NCBI GenBank assembly: GCA_963716865.1
Contig: CAVQUF010000005.1
Span: forward strand, 248,001 to 312,000
Direction of reading: 5' to 3'
DNA length: 64,000 bases
Source of the DNA: AC-32 sp963716865
Lineage (GTDB): Bacteria > Actinomycetota > Thermoleophilia > Gaiellales > Gaiellaceae
Shown: positions 17,028-24,800 of the stretch, piece after piece
Layout of the letters: every line of letters begins with the position of its first letter
How positions within the stretch are numbered: position 1 is the stretch's first letter
Program-made: the position numbers and the translations under genes
Notes under the pieces: generated by a model
Databases searched by the model: none
What the model saw: only the letters and a program-made list of their open reading frames with translations
What the model was told of the DNA's origin: nothing

Positions 17028-17086
17028 CAGGAGCGAGTTCGGCTTGTCACGCCGAACTCCTCGGGCACACGGCGCTTCCTGACGGC

Positions 17087-17105
17087 GGCGCCGACAAGCG
17101 GCGCC
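17087..17105. other. hairpin at sepF stop
   Basis: GGCGCCG and CGGCGCC pair around ACAAG, touching the sepF stop codon. The 77-base gap between sepF and yggT is the largest in this division cluster, so this could attenuate or stabilise the mRNA. Confidence 0.3.
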
Positions 17106-17653
17106 TAGGCCTGGTTGAAGAAGCCTCGCTCGACGAGCCGGGCGCGCTCTTCCGCCGAGACCTCGACGTTGCGGGGAGTCAGCAGGAAGACCTTGTCGGC
17201 GACGCGCTGCATACCACCGTCGAGCGCGTAGGTGAGGCCGCTCGTGAAGTCGATCAGGCGCTTCGAGAGCTCCTGGTCGGAGCTCTGGAGGTTCAGGATG
17301 ACCGGCACCGAGTCCTTGAACTTGTCCGCGATCTGCTGGGCGTCGTTGAAGCTCCGCGGCACGACGAGGTGCACCTGCACCGACGGCACGGCCTGGACGA
17401 CGCCGTCCCGCCGCCGGCCGCGCGGGCGCAGCACGGCGGTCCTCGGCGCCGCCTCCTCGGGCTCGGGATCGGTCCAGTCGTCGAAGTCCTGCTGTTGCCC
17501 CGCGGGCGGGGCCAGACGGCGGACGTTCGGGCGCTCGCTGTAGGTGCGCTCGAGGTTCTCCTCGGTCAGGTAGCCGTCCTCGTCCCAGTCGTCCTCTTCC
17601 TCGGCGATCCCGAAGTACACGAGGGTGCGGTTCCAGACGTCTCCGAATCCCAT
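17105..17653 (-). CDS. sepF: cell division protein SepF
   Basis: A 182-residue FtsZ membrane tether. The short N-terminal amphipathic helix (MGFGDVWNRTLVYFGI) is followed by an acidic linker and the SepF core from about residue 90: VHLVVPRSFNDAQQIADKFKDSVPVILNLQ and the closing GLTYALDGGMQRVADKVFLLTPRNVEVS. It lies 12 bases after yggS. In Actinobacteria SepF is the main FtsZ anchor, as FtsA is absent. Confidence 0.94.
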   Translation of the reverse strand: MGFGDVWNRTLVYFGIAEEEDDWDEDGYLTEENLERTYSERPNVRRLAPPAGQQQDFDDWTDPEPEEAAPRTAVLRPRGRRRDGVVQAVPSVQVHLVVPRSFNDAQQIADKFKDSVPVILNLQSSDQELSKRLIDFTSGLTYALDGGMQRVADKVFLLTPRNVEVSAEERARLVERGFFNQA

Positions 17654-17665
17654 GATTTGCGGATG

Positions 17666-18268
17666 TTACCCGCCGTACAGCACGGATCCCAGCCGGACCA
17701 TCGTCGCCCCCTCGTCGGCAGCCACGAGGTAGTCCTGGCTCGTGCCCATCGATAGCTCGGGCAGCCCGTAGCGCTCGGCCAGCTCGCGCAGGCGGCGGAA
17801 GTACGGCCGCGAGGCCTCGGCATCGCCGGTCTCGGGCGGCATCGTCATCAGGCCGCGGACGTCGTCGTAGAGGGCCAGGAAGTCCTCGAGATCGCTCTCC
17901 GGGACGCCCGATTTCGTCTCCTCGCCTGAGAGGTTGACCTCGACCAGAGCCGGGATCTCGAGGCGTTTCGCCGCCGACTCGCTCGCGAGTGAATGGCACA
18001 GCTCGCAGAGGCGGTTGACGGTCGCGGCCTTCCGGCTCTGGAGGTGGCCGATGAAGTGCCAGCGGAACGCGTCGCCGTGGGCCGCGTGCTTGGCCTCGAG
18101 ATCCTGCGCGCGGTTCTCGCCGACGACCTCGATCCCCGCCGCCGCGAGCGCGGGAAGGTCGTCGACGCCGACGTACTTCGTGGCGGCGACGACGGTCACG
18201 CCGGGGCCGAGCTCCGCCCGGATCCGCTCGTAGCTCGAGCGGACCGCGTCAGCCGATATAGGCGACAA
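17666..18268 (-). CDS. YggS-type PLP homeostasis protein
   Basis: A 200-residue alanine-racemase-fold protein that binds PLP and buffers its level. The PLP Lys is in VAATKYV; IGHLQSRK and SMGTSQDYLVA are the other family signatures. The start appears to be TTG at 18268, which overlaps the pgeF 3' end by 20 bases; no better in-frame start is seen, and a shorter protein would lose the PLP lysine. Slightly shorter than the usual 220-230 residues. Confidence 0.9.
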   Translation of the reverse strand: MSPISADAVRSSYERIRAELGPGVTVVAATKYVGVDDLPALAAAGIEVVGENRAQDLEAKHAAHGDAFRWHFIGHLQSRKAATVNRLCELCHSLASESAAKRLEIPALVEVNLSGEETKSGVPESDLEDFLALYDDVRGLMTMPPETGDAEASRPYFRRLRELAERYGLPELSMGTSQDYLVAADEGATMVRLGSVLYGG

Positions 18269-18974
18269 CGCCCTGCCTACCGGTCACGCCGCGGTCGCGG
18301 CGGTGGGAGAAGAAGAGCTCGGGGTTGCAGGAGGTGCAGAGGTCGGTCCGCTCGACCTCCTCGCAGCCGGCCTCGCGCAGCGCCCGCTCCGCCGCGCTCC
18401 AGAGGTCGAGGTTGCGATCCTCGATCACCTCGCCGCCGTACGCGGCCCTGAACGGCTCGGCCACCTCGGGGCCGACCTCGTAGCAGCAGGGGCCGATTCC
18501 CGGGCCGATCGCGGCCGCCAGTCGCCCGCCCTCGAGCGCCCGCGCGCCTGCCGCGACGATCCCTCCGAGCAGCCCGCGCCAGCCGACGTGCAGGATCGCG
18601 ACGGCGGGACGCCTGCCGTTCGTCGGTTCGCGGGCGATCGCGACGGGGAGGCAGTCGGCCGTGAGCAGCATCATCGCCTGGCCGGGCTCGTCGCTCCAGA
18701 GGCCGTCGCAGCGGTCGAACACCGTTCCCGGCGTGACGATTCCGCGCGGCTCCGCCTGCCGCACCTCGGCGCTGTGGTGCTGCCAGGCCATCGTCGCCCG
18801 CTCGGGGTCGGCGTCCGCGGACGCGCAGGCCCGGCGGCGGTTCTCGGCCACGTTCAGCGGGTCGTCCTCGGTGAGGGCGCCCAGGTTCAGCGACTCGTAG
18901 GCGCCGGTGCTCACGCCTCCGGCCCGCGTCGTGAACCCGACGACGTACGGGTCGGGCGCGTCCCAGCGGATCAC
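18249..18974 (-). CDS. pgeF: PgeF/YfiH multicopper-oxidase-like purine nucleoside enzyme
   Basis: A 241-residue CNF1/YfiH-fold protein. The metal-site residues are in WQHHSAEV, TADCLPVAI and HVGWRGLLGG. Family members correct misincorporated peptidoglycan precursors (PgeF) or act as adenosine phosphorylase/deaminase. GTG at 18974 shares GTGA with the upstream gene's stop. The position next to yggS and sepF is the conserved context. Confidence 0.9.
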   Translation of the reverse strand: MIRWDAPDPYVVGFTTRAGGVSTGAYESLNLGALTEDDPLNVAENRRRACASADADPERATMAWQHHSAEVRQAEPRGIVTPGTVFDRCDGLWSDEPGQAMMLLTADCLPVAIAREPTNGRRPAVAILHVGWRGLLGGIVAAGARALEGGRLAAAIGPGIGPCCYEVGPEVAEPFRAAYGGEVIEDRNLDLWSAAERALREAGCEEVERTDLCTSCNPELFFSHRRDRGVTGRQGVVAYIG

Positions 18975-21529
18975 TGCGCGATCAGCTCCCGTGCTGCGGC
19001 GAGCTCCGAGTCGCGCCCGTCGAGCTCGCCGTTCAGCTTCCGGCGCCGCAGCTCGGCGAGAATCTCCCCCACCCGCGGCGACTCGCCCAGCCCGAGCTCG
19101 GCGAGATCCGCGCCGCTCACCTCTAGACGCACGTCGCGCAGCCGCTCGAAGTACGCGTGCAGCGGCTCGAGGTCGGCGAGGCCGAGCGCGAAGAGAGGCG
19201 CGTCCGGCGCGTACGGCTCCGCCAGCGCCACCACCTCCGCAGGCTCGGCGCCGCTCCGGAGACGCTCGACCAGCCTCGGGCCGACGGTGACGGCAGCCGC
19301 GATCTGCTCGGCGTCGCGCCGGCGGACCTTCAGCCGCTTGAGCCAGTCGTACACCTCGTCCGGCGGGAGCCTCCGCGCCAGGGCTGCCAGCCCGAGCCGC
19401 CAGGAGGGGATCTCGAGCCCGTAGCGCGCTCGGAGCTCGGCCAGGCGCCGCACGAGCGCCACCGCCTCCTCGTCCGCGGCGAGATGTGGATGAATCGCGC
19501 GGTCGGCCCCGAGCTCCGCCAGGCGCAGGATCGAGTGCTCGATCTCTCCCTCCTCCAGTAGCGCCTCGAGCTCGTCGCGCAGGCGCGCAGAGGAGAGATC
19601 CCCGACGAGCCCCATCTCGATCGTCCCTCGCGCCAGCCGAAGCGTGTGCTCGTCCATCCGGAAGCCGTAGCGGTTCTCGTACCGGATCGCGCGGAAGATG
19701 CGGGTCGGGTCGTCGATGAACGACAGGTTGTGCAGGACGCGGATCGTCTTCGCATCGAGGTCGCGCCTCCCACGGAACGGGTCGACGAGCCGGCCGAGAT
19801 CGGCGCCCCTGAGCGAGACGGCCATGGCGTTGATCGTGAAGTCGCGGCGGAAGAGGTCCTCCCGGATCGAGGCGTGCTCGACCGTCGGAAGCGCGGCCGG
19901 GGCGTCGTAGAACTCGGTGCGCGCGGTGACGACGTCCACCCGCTCCCCCTCGCCGTAGATGACCACGGCGGTGCCGAACTTCCGGTGCGCGCGCACCCGG
20001 CCGCCGAGCGCGTCTGCGAGCGCCTGAGCCAGGGCGATCGCGTCGCCCTCGACGGCCACGTCGACGTCGAAGCCGCGCTCGCCGAGCAGGATGTCGCGCA
20101 CCGTTCCGCCCACGAGGTACACGCCCTCGAACGGCTCGGAGACCGCCGCGACGGCCTCGAAGACCGGCTGAAGGCGATCGAGCCGCGTCAGCTCGTCGGC
20201 GAGCATCGGACCCGCCCGCTCCGACTGGGCAACCTGCGCACCGAGCGCGCGAAGCAGGTCGGTGCGGGTGACGACACCCGCGATCCGCTCGCCGTCCATG
20301 ACCGCCACCCGGTCGTCGCCGCCGGAGAGGAGCCGCTGCAGCTCCGCGAGCGGCGTGTCCTCGGAGCAGGTTGCCACCCGCGTGCTCATGATGCCCTTGA
20401 CCGGCGCGTGCGAGAGCCCGTGGGCGACGGCGCGGTCGAGGTCCTCGCGGCCGACGACGCCGACGAGACGCTCGTCCTCCACGACGAGGATCCCGCTCTG
20501 GCCGTGCCGCTGGCACGCGACGAGCGCCCGCGCCACGGTCTCGTCGGGCCCGACGGTGCGCGCCGGGCTCGACATCAGCCGCCCCGCGAGCAGCGGCTCG
20601 CGGACGGTTCCCGGGAGGCCGTCCGCGAGCCGCGCGCGGGCCTCGTCCAGGCTCGCTTTGGAGATCGCCGAGGCCGCCTGGGGATGCCCACCGCCGCCGA
20701 GAAGCCGCGCGATTGCGGCCGCATCGACCTCCGGCGTGCGGCTGCGCGTGACGCAGAAGACCCGCTCCTCCATCTCGACGAGCAGCACGAGCGCCTTGCA
20801 GTCGGTCAGCTCGACGACCTTGTGGGCGAGGTTGGAGACGCCGTCCACGTACCGGGGCCAGGCGACGCCGGCGACGAGGAGCTCCACCCCGGCGAGCTCG
20901 CGCGGCTCGAGCGCCGCGAGGATCGCTGCGAGCAGGTCGCGCTCCTCCTCGGTCAGCGGCGTGTGCAGGAACTCCGCGAGCAGCTCCTGGCGCGCGCCGT
21001 GCCGGAGGCACCAGGCGAGCGCCTCGGCGTCGCGCTGCGTCGCGGTCGGGTATGTCAGCGAGCCCGTGTCCTCGTGGATGCCGAGCGCGAACGCGGTCGC
21101 CTCGAGCGGCGTGACCGGGATCTCGCGCTCGGCGAGGATGCCGACGAGCGTCGTCGTGAGCGCGCCGTCCTCGGACAGGACGGTATGCTCGGCCGCCCAC
21201 TCCGGCGGCTCGCCGGCGTGGTGGTCGAAGACGACCTTCTCGACGTCCGGGTCGAGCGCCACCTGCTCCAGCTCGCCGAGGCGGCCGGCGTGCGTGGTCT
21301 CGACCACGATCAGCCGCCGGATCGCGTCGACCTCGAGCCGCGAGGCCTCGGCGACGGCGAGCTCGTCCGCGTGGAGGCGGTAGAACTCGCGCACGTTCCG
21401 GTTGAGCGAGCCGGCCAGACAGGCGACCGCCTCCGGGTAGAGCCGTCGCGCAGCCAGCATCGCCGCGAACGCGTCGAAGTCGGTGTTGCCGTGCGTCGCG
21501 ATGACGGTCTCGGCCCGCATGCCACTCAT
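18971..21529 (-). CDS. DHH - CBS - tRNA nucleotidyltransferase fusion
   Basis: An 852-residue three-part protein. Residues 1-300: DHH-type phosphoesterase (HGNTDFD at 13-19, DHH at 102-104, and a DHHA1-like GGGGHPQAAS). Roughly 310-435: two CBS repeats. From about 465: a class II CCA-adding/poly(A) polymerase head (VYLVGGTVRDILLGERGFDVDVAVEGD) with neck and tail domains. DHH could act on oligonucleotides or c-di-AMP-like ligands, CBS could sense adenine nucleotides, and the head adds nucleotides to RNA 3' ends. The architecture is known in several phyla. It is coupled to pgeF by GTGA. No other CCA enzyme is in the window. Confidence 0.9.
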   Translation of the reverse strand: MSGMRAETVIATHGNTDFDAFAAMLAARRLYPEAVACLAGSLNRNVREFYRLHADELAVAEASRLEVDAIRRLIVVETTHAGRLGELEQVALDPDVEKVVFDHHAGEPPEWAAEHTVLSEDGALTTTLVGILAEREIPVTPLEATAFALGIHEDTGSLTYPTATQRDAEALAWCLRHGARQELLAEFLHTPLTEEERDLLAAILAALEPRELAGVELLVAGVAWPRYVDGVSNLAHKVVELTDCKALVLLVEMEERVFCVTRSRTPEVDAAAIARLLGGGGHPQAASAISKASLDEARARLADGLPGTVREPLLAGRLMSSPARTVGPDETVARALVACQRHGQSGILVVEDERLVGVVGREDLDRAVAHGLSHAPVKGIMSTRVATCSEDTPLAELQRLLSGGDDRVAVMDGERIAGVVTRTDLLRALGAQVAQSERAGPMLADELTRLDRLQPVFEAVAAVSEPFEGVYLVGGTVRDILLGERGFDVDVAVEGDAIALAQALADALGGRVRAHRKFGTAVVIYGEGERVDVVTARTEFYDAPAALPTVEHASIREDLFRRDFTINAMAVSLRGADLGRLVDPFRGRRDLDAKTIRVLHNLSFIDDPTRIFRAIRYENRYGFRMDEHTLRLARGTIEMGLVGDLSSARLRDELEALLEEGEIEHSILRLAELGADRAIHPHLAADEEAVALVRRLAELRARYGLEIPSWRLGLAALARRLPPDEVYDWLKRLKVRRRDAEQIAAAVTVGPRLVERLRSGAEPAEVVALAEPYAPDAPLFALGLADLEPLHAYFERLRDVRLEVSGADLAELGLGESPRVGEILAELRRRKLNGELDGRDSELAAARELIAQ

Positions 21530-21596
21530 TGTGCCTTCGGGCTCTGCGGGATCACGTCCTGGCGCCGGCGAAAACGGCGCGAATTCGGCACGCTCT

Positions 21597-21657
21597 CGTC
21601 ACAGACACGTGCGGCTTCGGACATACGATCGCCTCGGGGAGGAGGCCGGGCGAACCG
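21597..21657. promoter_or_regulatory. duplicated intergenic element, copy A
   Basis: CGTCAC, 21 bases, then TACGATCGCC and GGGGAGGAGGCCGGGCGAAC. The last 34 bases match copy B at 60.28 kb with a single mismatch. It lies between ridA and the start of the fusion gene at 21529. On the plus strand TACGAT looks like a -10 hexamer; on the minus strand it would be a 5' UTR element. Orientation and function are unresolved. Confidence 0.45.
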
Positions 21658-21687
21658 TAGTAAGACCAGATGAGGACTGCCCCGACG

Positions 21688-22077
21688 CTAGATGGTCGCG
21701 ATCGCCTCGATTTCCACCTTCGCGCCGGACGGGAGCGCTGCGACCTCGACCGTCGCGCGCGCGGGCGGCTTGTCGCCGACGTGCCGGGCATAGACCTCGT
21801 TCATCCCGGCGAAGTCGGCGAAGTCGTCCAGGTAGACCGTCGTCTTGACGAGACGGTCGAGGCCGGTGCCGGCCGCCTCGAGGATCGCTTTCAGGTTCGC
21901 GAACACCTGCTCGGTCTGCTCCTGGATCGTCTCGCCGACGAGCTCGCCGTGATCCGGCCGCAAACCGACCTGTCCCGCGACGAACACGAACCCGCCGGCG
22001 CAGATCGCCTGCGAGTACGGCGCTCCCTGAAACGGCGCCGGTGCCGCCTCCGTGCGAACGACCGTCTTGTCGTCCAT
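21688..22077 (-). CDS. ridA: RidA (YjgF/YER057c) enamine/imine deaminase
   Basis: A 129-residue member of the Rid family, which hydrolyses reactive 2-aminoacrylate-type intermediates. Signatures: GAPYSQAICAGGFVFVAGQVG, QTEQVFANLKAILEAAG and the C-terminal RATVEVAALPSGAKVEIEAIA. The active-site Arg is in PPARATVEV. Its ATG overlaps the HisB-like stop by one base. It probably belongs with the murA/hisB-like transcript. Confidence 0.92.
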   Translation of the reverse strand: MDDKTVVRTEAAPAPFQGAPYSQAICAGGFVFVAGQVGLRPDHGELVGETIQEQTEQVFANLKAILEAAGTGLDRLVKTTVYLDDFADFAGMNEVYARHVGDKPPARATVEVAALPSGAKVEIEAIATI

Positions 22078-22622
22078 CAGCCTCCCTTTCGTCGCCTTGG
22101 CCGGCAGCTCTGCGCAAGCGCCACCCCGAGTGCCTTGAAGATCGCTTCGAGCACGTGATCGGGGTCGGAGCCCTCGATCAGCCGGACGTGGAGCGTCAGC
22201 CCGGCGCCCTCGGCGAGCTCCTGCAGGAACGTCGCGACGACGTCGCTCGCGAGGCCCGCGACCCGGGCGTCGCTGAGGTCGACGTTCGAGACCACGAGCG
22301 GCCGCCCTGACGCCTCCACCACGACGTGTGCCAGCGCCTCGTCCGCCGGAACGACCGCCGAGCCGTGGCCCCTGCTCCCCTCGGAGCGGAGGGCGTCCTC
22401 CAACGCGCGGCCGAGCGCACGTCCTGCAGCCGCGATCTCGGCCTCGGCTTCGCCCGGAGCGACCTCGAGCGTGAGGTCGAAGGACGCGTATTGGGCGAGC
22501 AGCCGCAGCAGGTGGTCGAGCACCGGCACGCCCGTGACGACGCTCGCCTCTCCGCGCCCTGCGACGTCCAGGCGCGCGTGGAGCCGGCCGGCCTCGTCAG
22601 CCTGCCCTGTCCGACGAGCCAT
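22077..22622 (-). CDS. degenerate imidazoleglycerol-phosphate dehydratase paralogue
   Basis: A 181-residue protein with the overall HisB fold: VLDHLLRLLAQYASFDL, VVPADEALAHVVVEASGRPLVV, FLQELAEGAGLTLHVRLIEG and DHVLEAIFKALGVAL. HisB binds two manganese ions through paired HHxxE motifs. Here the first (normally DDHHTVED) is replaced by Glu/Ala residues around 59-66, and the second keeps only His156 and Glu159. His37 is kept. Catalysis as a dehydratase is therefore unlikely. It is not in a his operon but sits between ridA and murA. It may be a binding protein or carry a new activity. Confidence 0.75.
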   Translation of the reverse strand: MARRTGQADEAGRLHARLDVAGRGEASVVTGVPVLDHLLRLLAQYASFDLTLEVAPGEAEAEIAAAGRALGRALEDALRSEGSRGHGSAVVPADEALAHVVVEASGRPLVVSNVDLSDARVAGLASDVVATFLQELAEGAGLTLHVRLIEGSDPDHVLEAIFKALGVALAQSCRPRRRKGG

Positions 22623-22624
22623 CG

Positions 22625-22792
22625 CTAGTGCCCCGTCCAGTGATGCTGCCGCCCTTCTGGGTCGCGAGCACCAAGCCAGAGGCCGCGCTTGCCCGCAGCA
22701 AGGCTGGGCTGCCTTGCCAAGGGCAAGGGTGGGCGCTGGCGCCGTGTGATCGCGGGCCAGAAGCCGGCATGTATTGCTGGACGGGGCACTAG
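22625..22792. mobile_element. MITE-like element between murA and the HisB-like gene
   Basis: CTAG (22625-22628), then TGCCCCGTCCAG, 136 internal bases, the exact complement CTGGACGGGGCA, and CTAG (22789-22792). An imperfect terminal repeat continues inward (both arms carry CTTCTGG and CGCGA at matching offsets). There is no open frame of note. Removing 160 bases plus one CTAG restores murA stop TAG, two bases, then the HisB-like ATG, so a tight gene pair was split. This is direct evidence of insertion. Confidence 0.65.
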
Positions 22793-24099
22793 CCCTCGAT
22801 GCGGTCGATTCGCGCGCCGAGCGAGCGCAGCCGCTCGTCGATTCGCTCGTAGCCGCGGTCGATCTCGCCGATGTTGCCGATCGTCGATACCCCTTCTGCG
22901 CAGAGGCTCGCGATCAGCATCGCCATCCCGGCACGGATGTCCGGGCTCGCCATGCGCTCGCCGTAGAGCCGCGCGGGCCCGCTGACGACGACGCGGTGCG
23001 GGTCGCAGAGGATGATCCTCGCGCCCATCCCCACGAGCTTGTCCACGAAGAACAGCCTGCTCTCGAACATCTTCTCGAAGACCATGATCGTCCCGCGCGC
23101 CTGGGTTGCGACGGTCACGGCGATCGAGGTCAGGTCGGCCGGGAACTGCGGCCACGGGCCGTCGTCGATCTTCGGGATCGCGCCGCCGAGGTCGTCCTGG
23201 ACGACGAGCTCCTGGGCGCCCGGGACCCGGACGCTCGTTCCCTCGATGTGAATCTCGATCCCGAGCCGCTCGAGCATCGGCCCGACCGCCACGAGGTCCT
23301 CCGGCCGCGCGTCGTCGATCGTGATCTCGCCGGGCGTGATCGCGCCGAGCCCGATGAAGCTTGCGACGTCGATGTGATCCGGCGCGATCCGGAACTCGCC
23401 GCCGCCGAGCCGGTCGACGCCCTCGATCTGCAGGACATTGGAGCCGATCCCCTGGATGCGCGCGCCGAGCCCGACGAGGAACCGGCAGAGATCCTGCACG
23501 TGGGGCTCGCAGGCGGCGTTGCCGACCACGGTCTCCCCGCGGGCGAGCACGGCCGCCATCACCGTGTTCTCGGTGCCGGTCACGCTCGCCTCGTCGAGAA
23601 AGAGCTGCGCGCCCACGAGGCCGGTCGTATGCATCGTGTAGCGGCGCTCGACCTCGATCTCCGCGCCGAGGCCGCGGAGCGCGTCGATGTGCACGTCCAC
23701 CCGGCGCCGCCCGATCACGTCACCGCCCGGAGGCGGGACGACCACGCGGCCGTGGCGGGCCAGCAGCGGGCCCGCGAGCAGGATCGAGGCGCGGATGCGT
23801 CGGCAGAGCTCCTCGTCGAGCTCGAGCTTCCGCACCTCGGCGGCATGCACGCGCACCTCGTTCGGCCCTTGCCACTCCACCTCCGCGCCGATGTCGGCCA
23901 GCAGCTCGAGCATCGTCTCGACGTCTCGGATCCGCGGCACGTTCGAGAGCGTCACCGGCTCGTCCGCGAGCAGGCACGCGGCGAGGATCGGCAGCGCGCC
24001 GTTCTTGTTCCCGGCAGCCGCGATCCGGCCTGCGAGGGGATGGGCGCCCTCGATCACGAAGGATTCCGCGAGCGACTCAGTGAGGACGATCTGCGCCAT
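22789..24099 (-). CDS. murA: UDP-N-acetylglucosamine 1-carboxyvinyltransferase (Asp type)
   Basis: A 436-residue enolpyruvyl transferase that starts peptidoglycan precursor synthesis from UDP-GlcNAc and PEP. Motifs: the NKNGALPILAACLL substrate loop, RASILLAGPLLARHG and a C-terminal MFESRLFFVDKLVGMGARI. The active-site loop reads PPGGDVIG with Asp127 where E. coli has Cys115. Cys-to-Asp enzymes (M. tuberculosis, Chlamydia) are insensitive to fosfomycin. Its stop codon TAG lies inside the CTAG edge of the MITE-like element. Confidence 0.95.
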   Translation of the reverse strand: MAQIVLTESLAESFVIEGAHPLAGRIAAAGNKNGALPILAACLLADEPVTLSNVPRIRDVETMLELLADIGAEVEWQGPNEVRVHAAEVRKLELDEELCRRIRASILLAGPLLARHGRVVVPPPGGDVIGRRRVDVHIDALRGLGAEIEVERRYTMHTTGLVGAQLFLDEASVTGTENTVMAAVLARGETVVGNAACEPHVQDLCRFLVGLGARIQGIGSNVLQIEGVDRLGGGEFRIAPDHIDVASFIGLGAITPGEITIDDARPEDLVAVGPMLERLGIEIHIEGTSVRVPGAQELVVQDDLGGAIPKIDDGPWPQFPADLTSIAVTVATQARGTIMVFEKMFESRLFFVDKLVGMGARIILCDPHRVVVSGPARLYGERMASPDIRAGMAMLIASLCAEGVSTIGNIGEIDRGYERIDERLRSLGARIDRIEG

Positions 24100-24163
24100 G
24101 CGAGACGGCTATCCTAGGTACGTGGGTGGCTACCGGCAAGCGATGCGACCGCTCGGTTCGGAC

Positions 24164-24188
24164 GGATGCGCGGCCGAGCCGCGCATCC
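24164..24188. terminator. hairpin in the divergent murA/HD intergenic region
   Basis: A perfect 11-bp stem GGATGCGCGGC / GCCGCGCATCC around CGA. It lies between two divergent starts (24099 and 24222), so it is more likely a regulatory or structural palindrome than an operon terminator. Confidence 0.35.
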
Positions 24189-24221
24189 TGAGGCTAGGCA
24201 TCGCAAGCGACGCCTAGCGCC

Positions 24222-24800
24222 GTGGAGCCGACCCGCGACGCCGCCTGGGAGACACTGACGCGGTACACGAAGAGCGAGGCGCTTCTGCGCCACGCGCTCG
24301 CCGTGGAGGCCGCGGTCGGCGCGTACGCGGTCCGGTTCGGTGAGGACGAGCAGCTCTGGCGGGCGACCGCGCTGCTCCACGACTTCGACTACGAGATCCA
24401 TCCGACCCTCGACCAGCACCCGCAGGACGGTGCGCCGATGCTGCGCGAGGAGGGCTGGCCCCACGAGGTGGTCGACGGCGTCCTCTCGCACGCCTCGCAC
24501 CTCGACGTCCCCCGCGACACGCCGCTCAGGAAGACACTCTTCGCGTGCGACGAGCTGAGCGGGTTCATCCACGCCTGCGGGCTCGTGCGGCCGGACGGGA
24601 TCGCGACGCTGGAGCCGAAGTCGGTCCGGAAGAAGCTCAAGCAGCCGTCGTTCGCCGCCGGCGTCAACCGGGACGACGTCTACGAGGGCGCCGAGGAGCT
24701 GGGCGTGGACCTCGACGAGCACATCGCGTTCGTGATCGCGGCCATGCGCCCGATCGCGTCCGAGCTCGGGCTGCGTACGGCCGCCGACGCTCCCGCCTAG
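24222..24800 (+). CDS. HD-domain phosphohydrolase
   Basis: A 192-residue protein with an HDIG-like metal site: RHALAVEAAV, then LLHDFDYEIHP, HPQDGA and LSHASH provide the histidine/aspartate ligands. HD proteins hydrolyse nucleotides or phosphoesters; the ligand is not evident. The start is GTG at 24222. Its TAG stop and that of the convergent membrane-protein gene share the same CTAG (24797-24800), so the two genes overlap tail to tail. Confidence 0.82.
   Translation: MEPTRDAAWETLTRYTKSEALLRHALAVEAAVGAYAVRFGEDEQLWRATALLHDFDYEIHPTLDQHPQDGAPMLREEGWPHEVVDGVLSHASHLDVPRDTPLRKTLFACDELSGFIHACGLVRPDGIATLEPKSVRKKLKQPSFAAGVNRDDVYEGAEELGVDLDEHIAFVIAAMRPIASELGLRTAADAPA

Noticed and set aside
21640..21657. 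GGGGAGGAGG-CCGGGC of element A as part of RNase P RNA
   Set aside because: It resembles the GAGGAAAGUCCGGGC core only loosely, lacks the AAAGU, and there is no space for a 350-base RNA between the neighbouring genes.
19646..21673. Plus-strand 675-codon frame opposite the DHH-CBS-nucleotidyltransferase gene
   Set aside because: Same GC-shadow pattern; no domain signature, and the opposite strand explains the sequence fully.
24186..24214. Short similarity to 40742-40769 (TCCTGAG then GGCATCGCAAGCGA)
   Set aside because: The identical block is only 14 bases with a weak flank; matches of this length are expected by chance in 64 kb. Not enough to call a repeat family.
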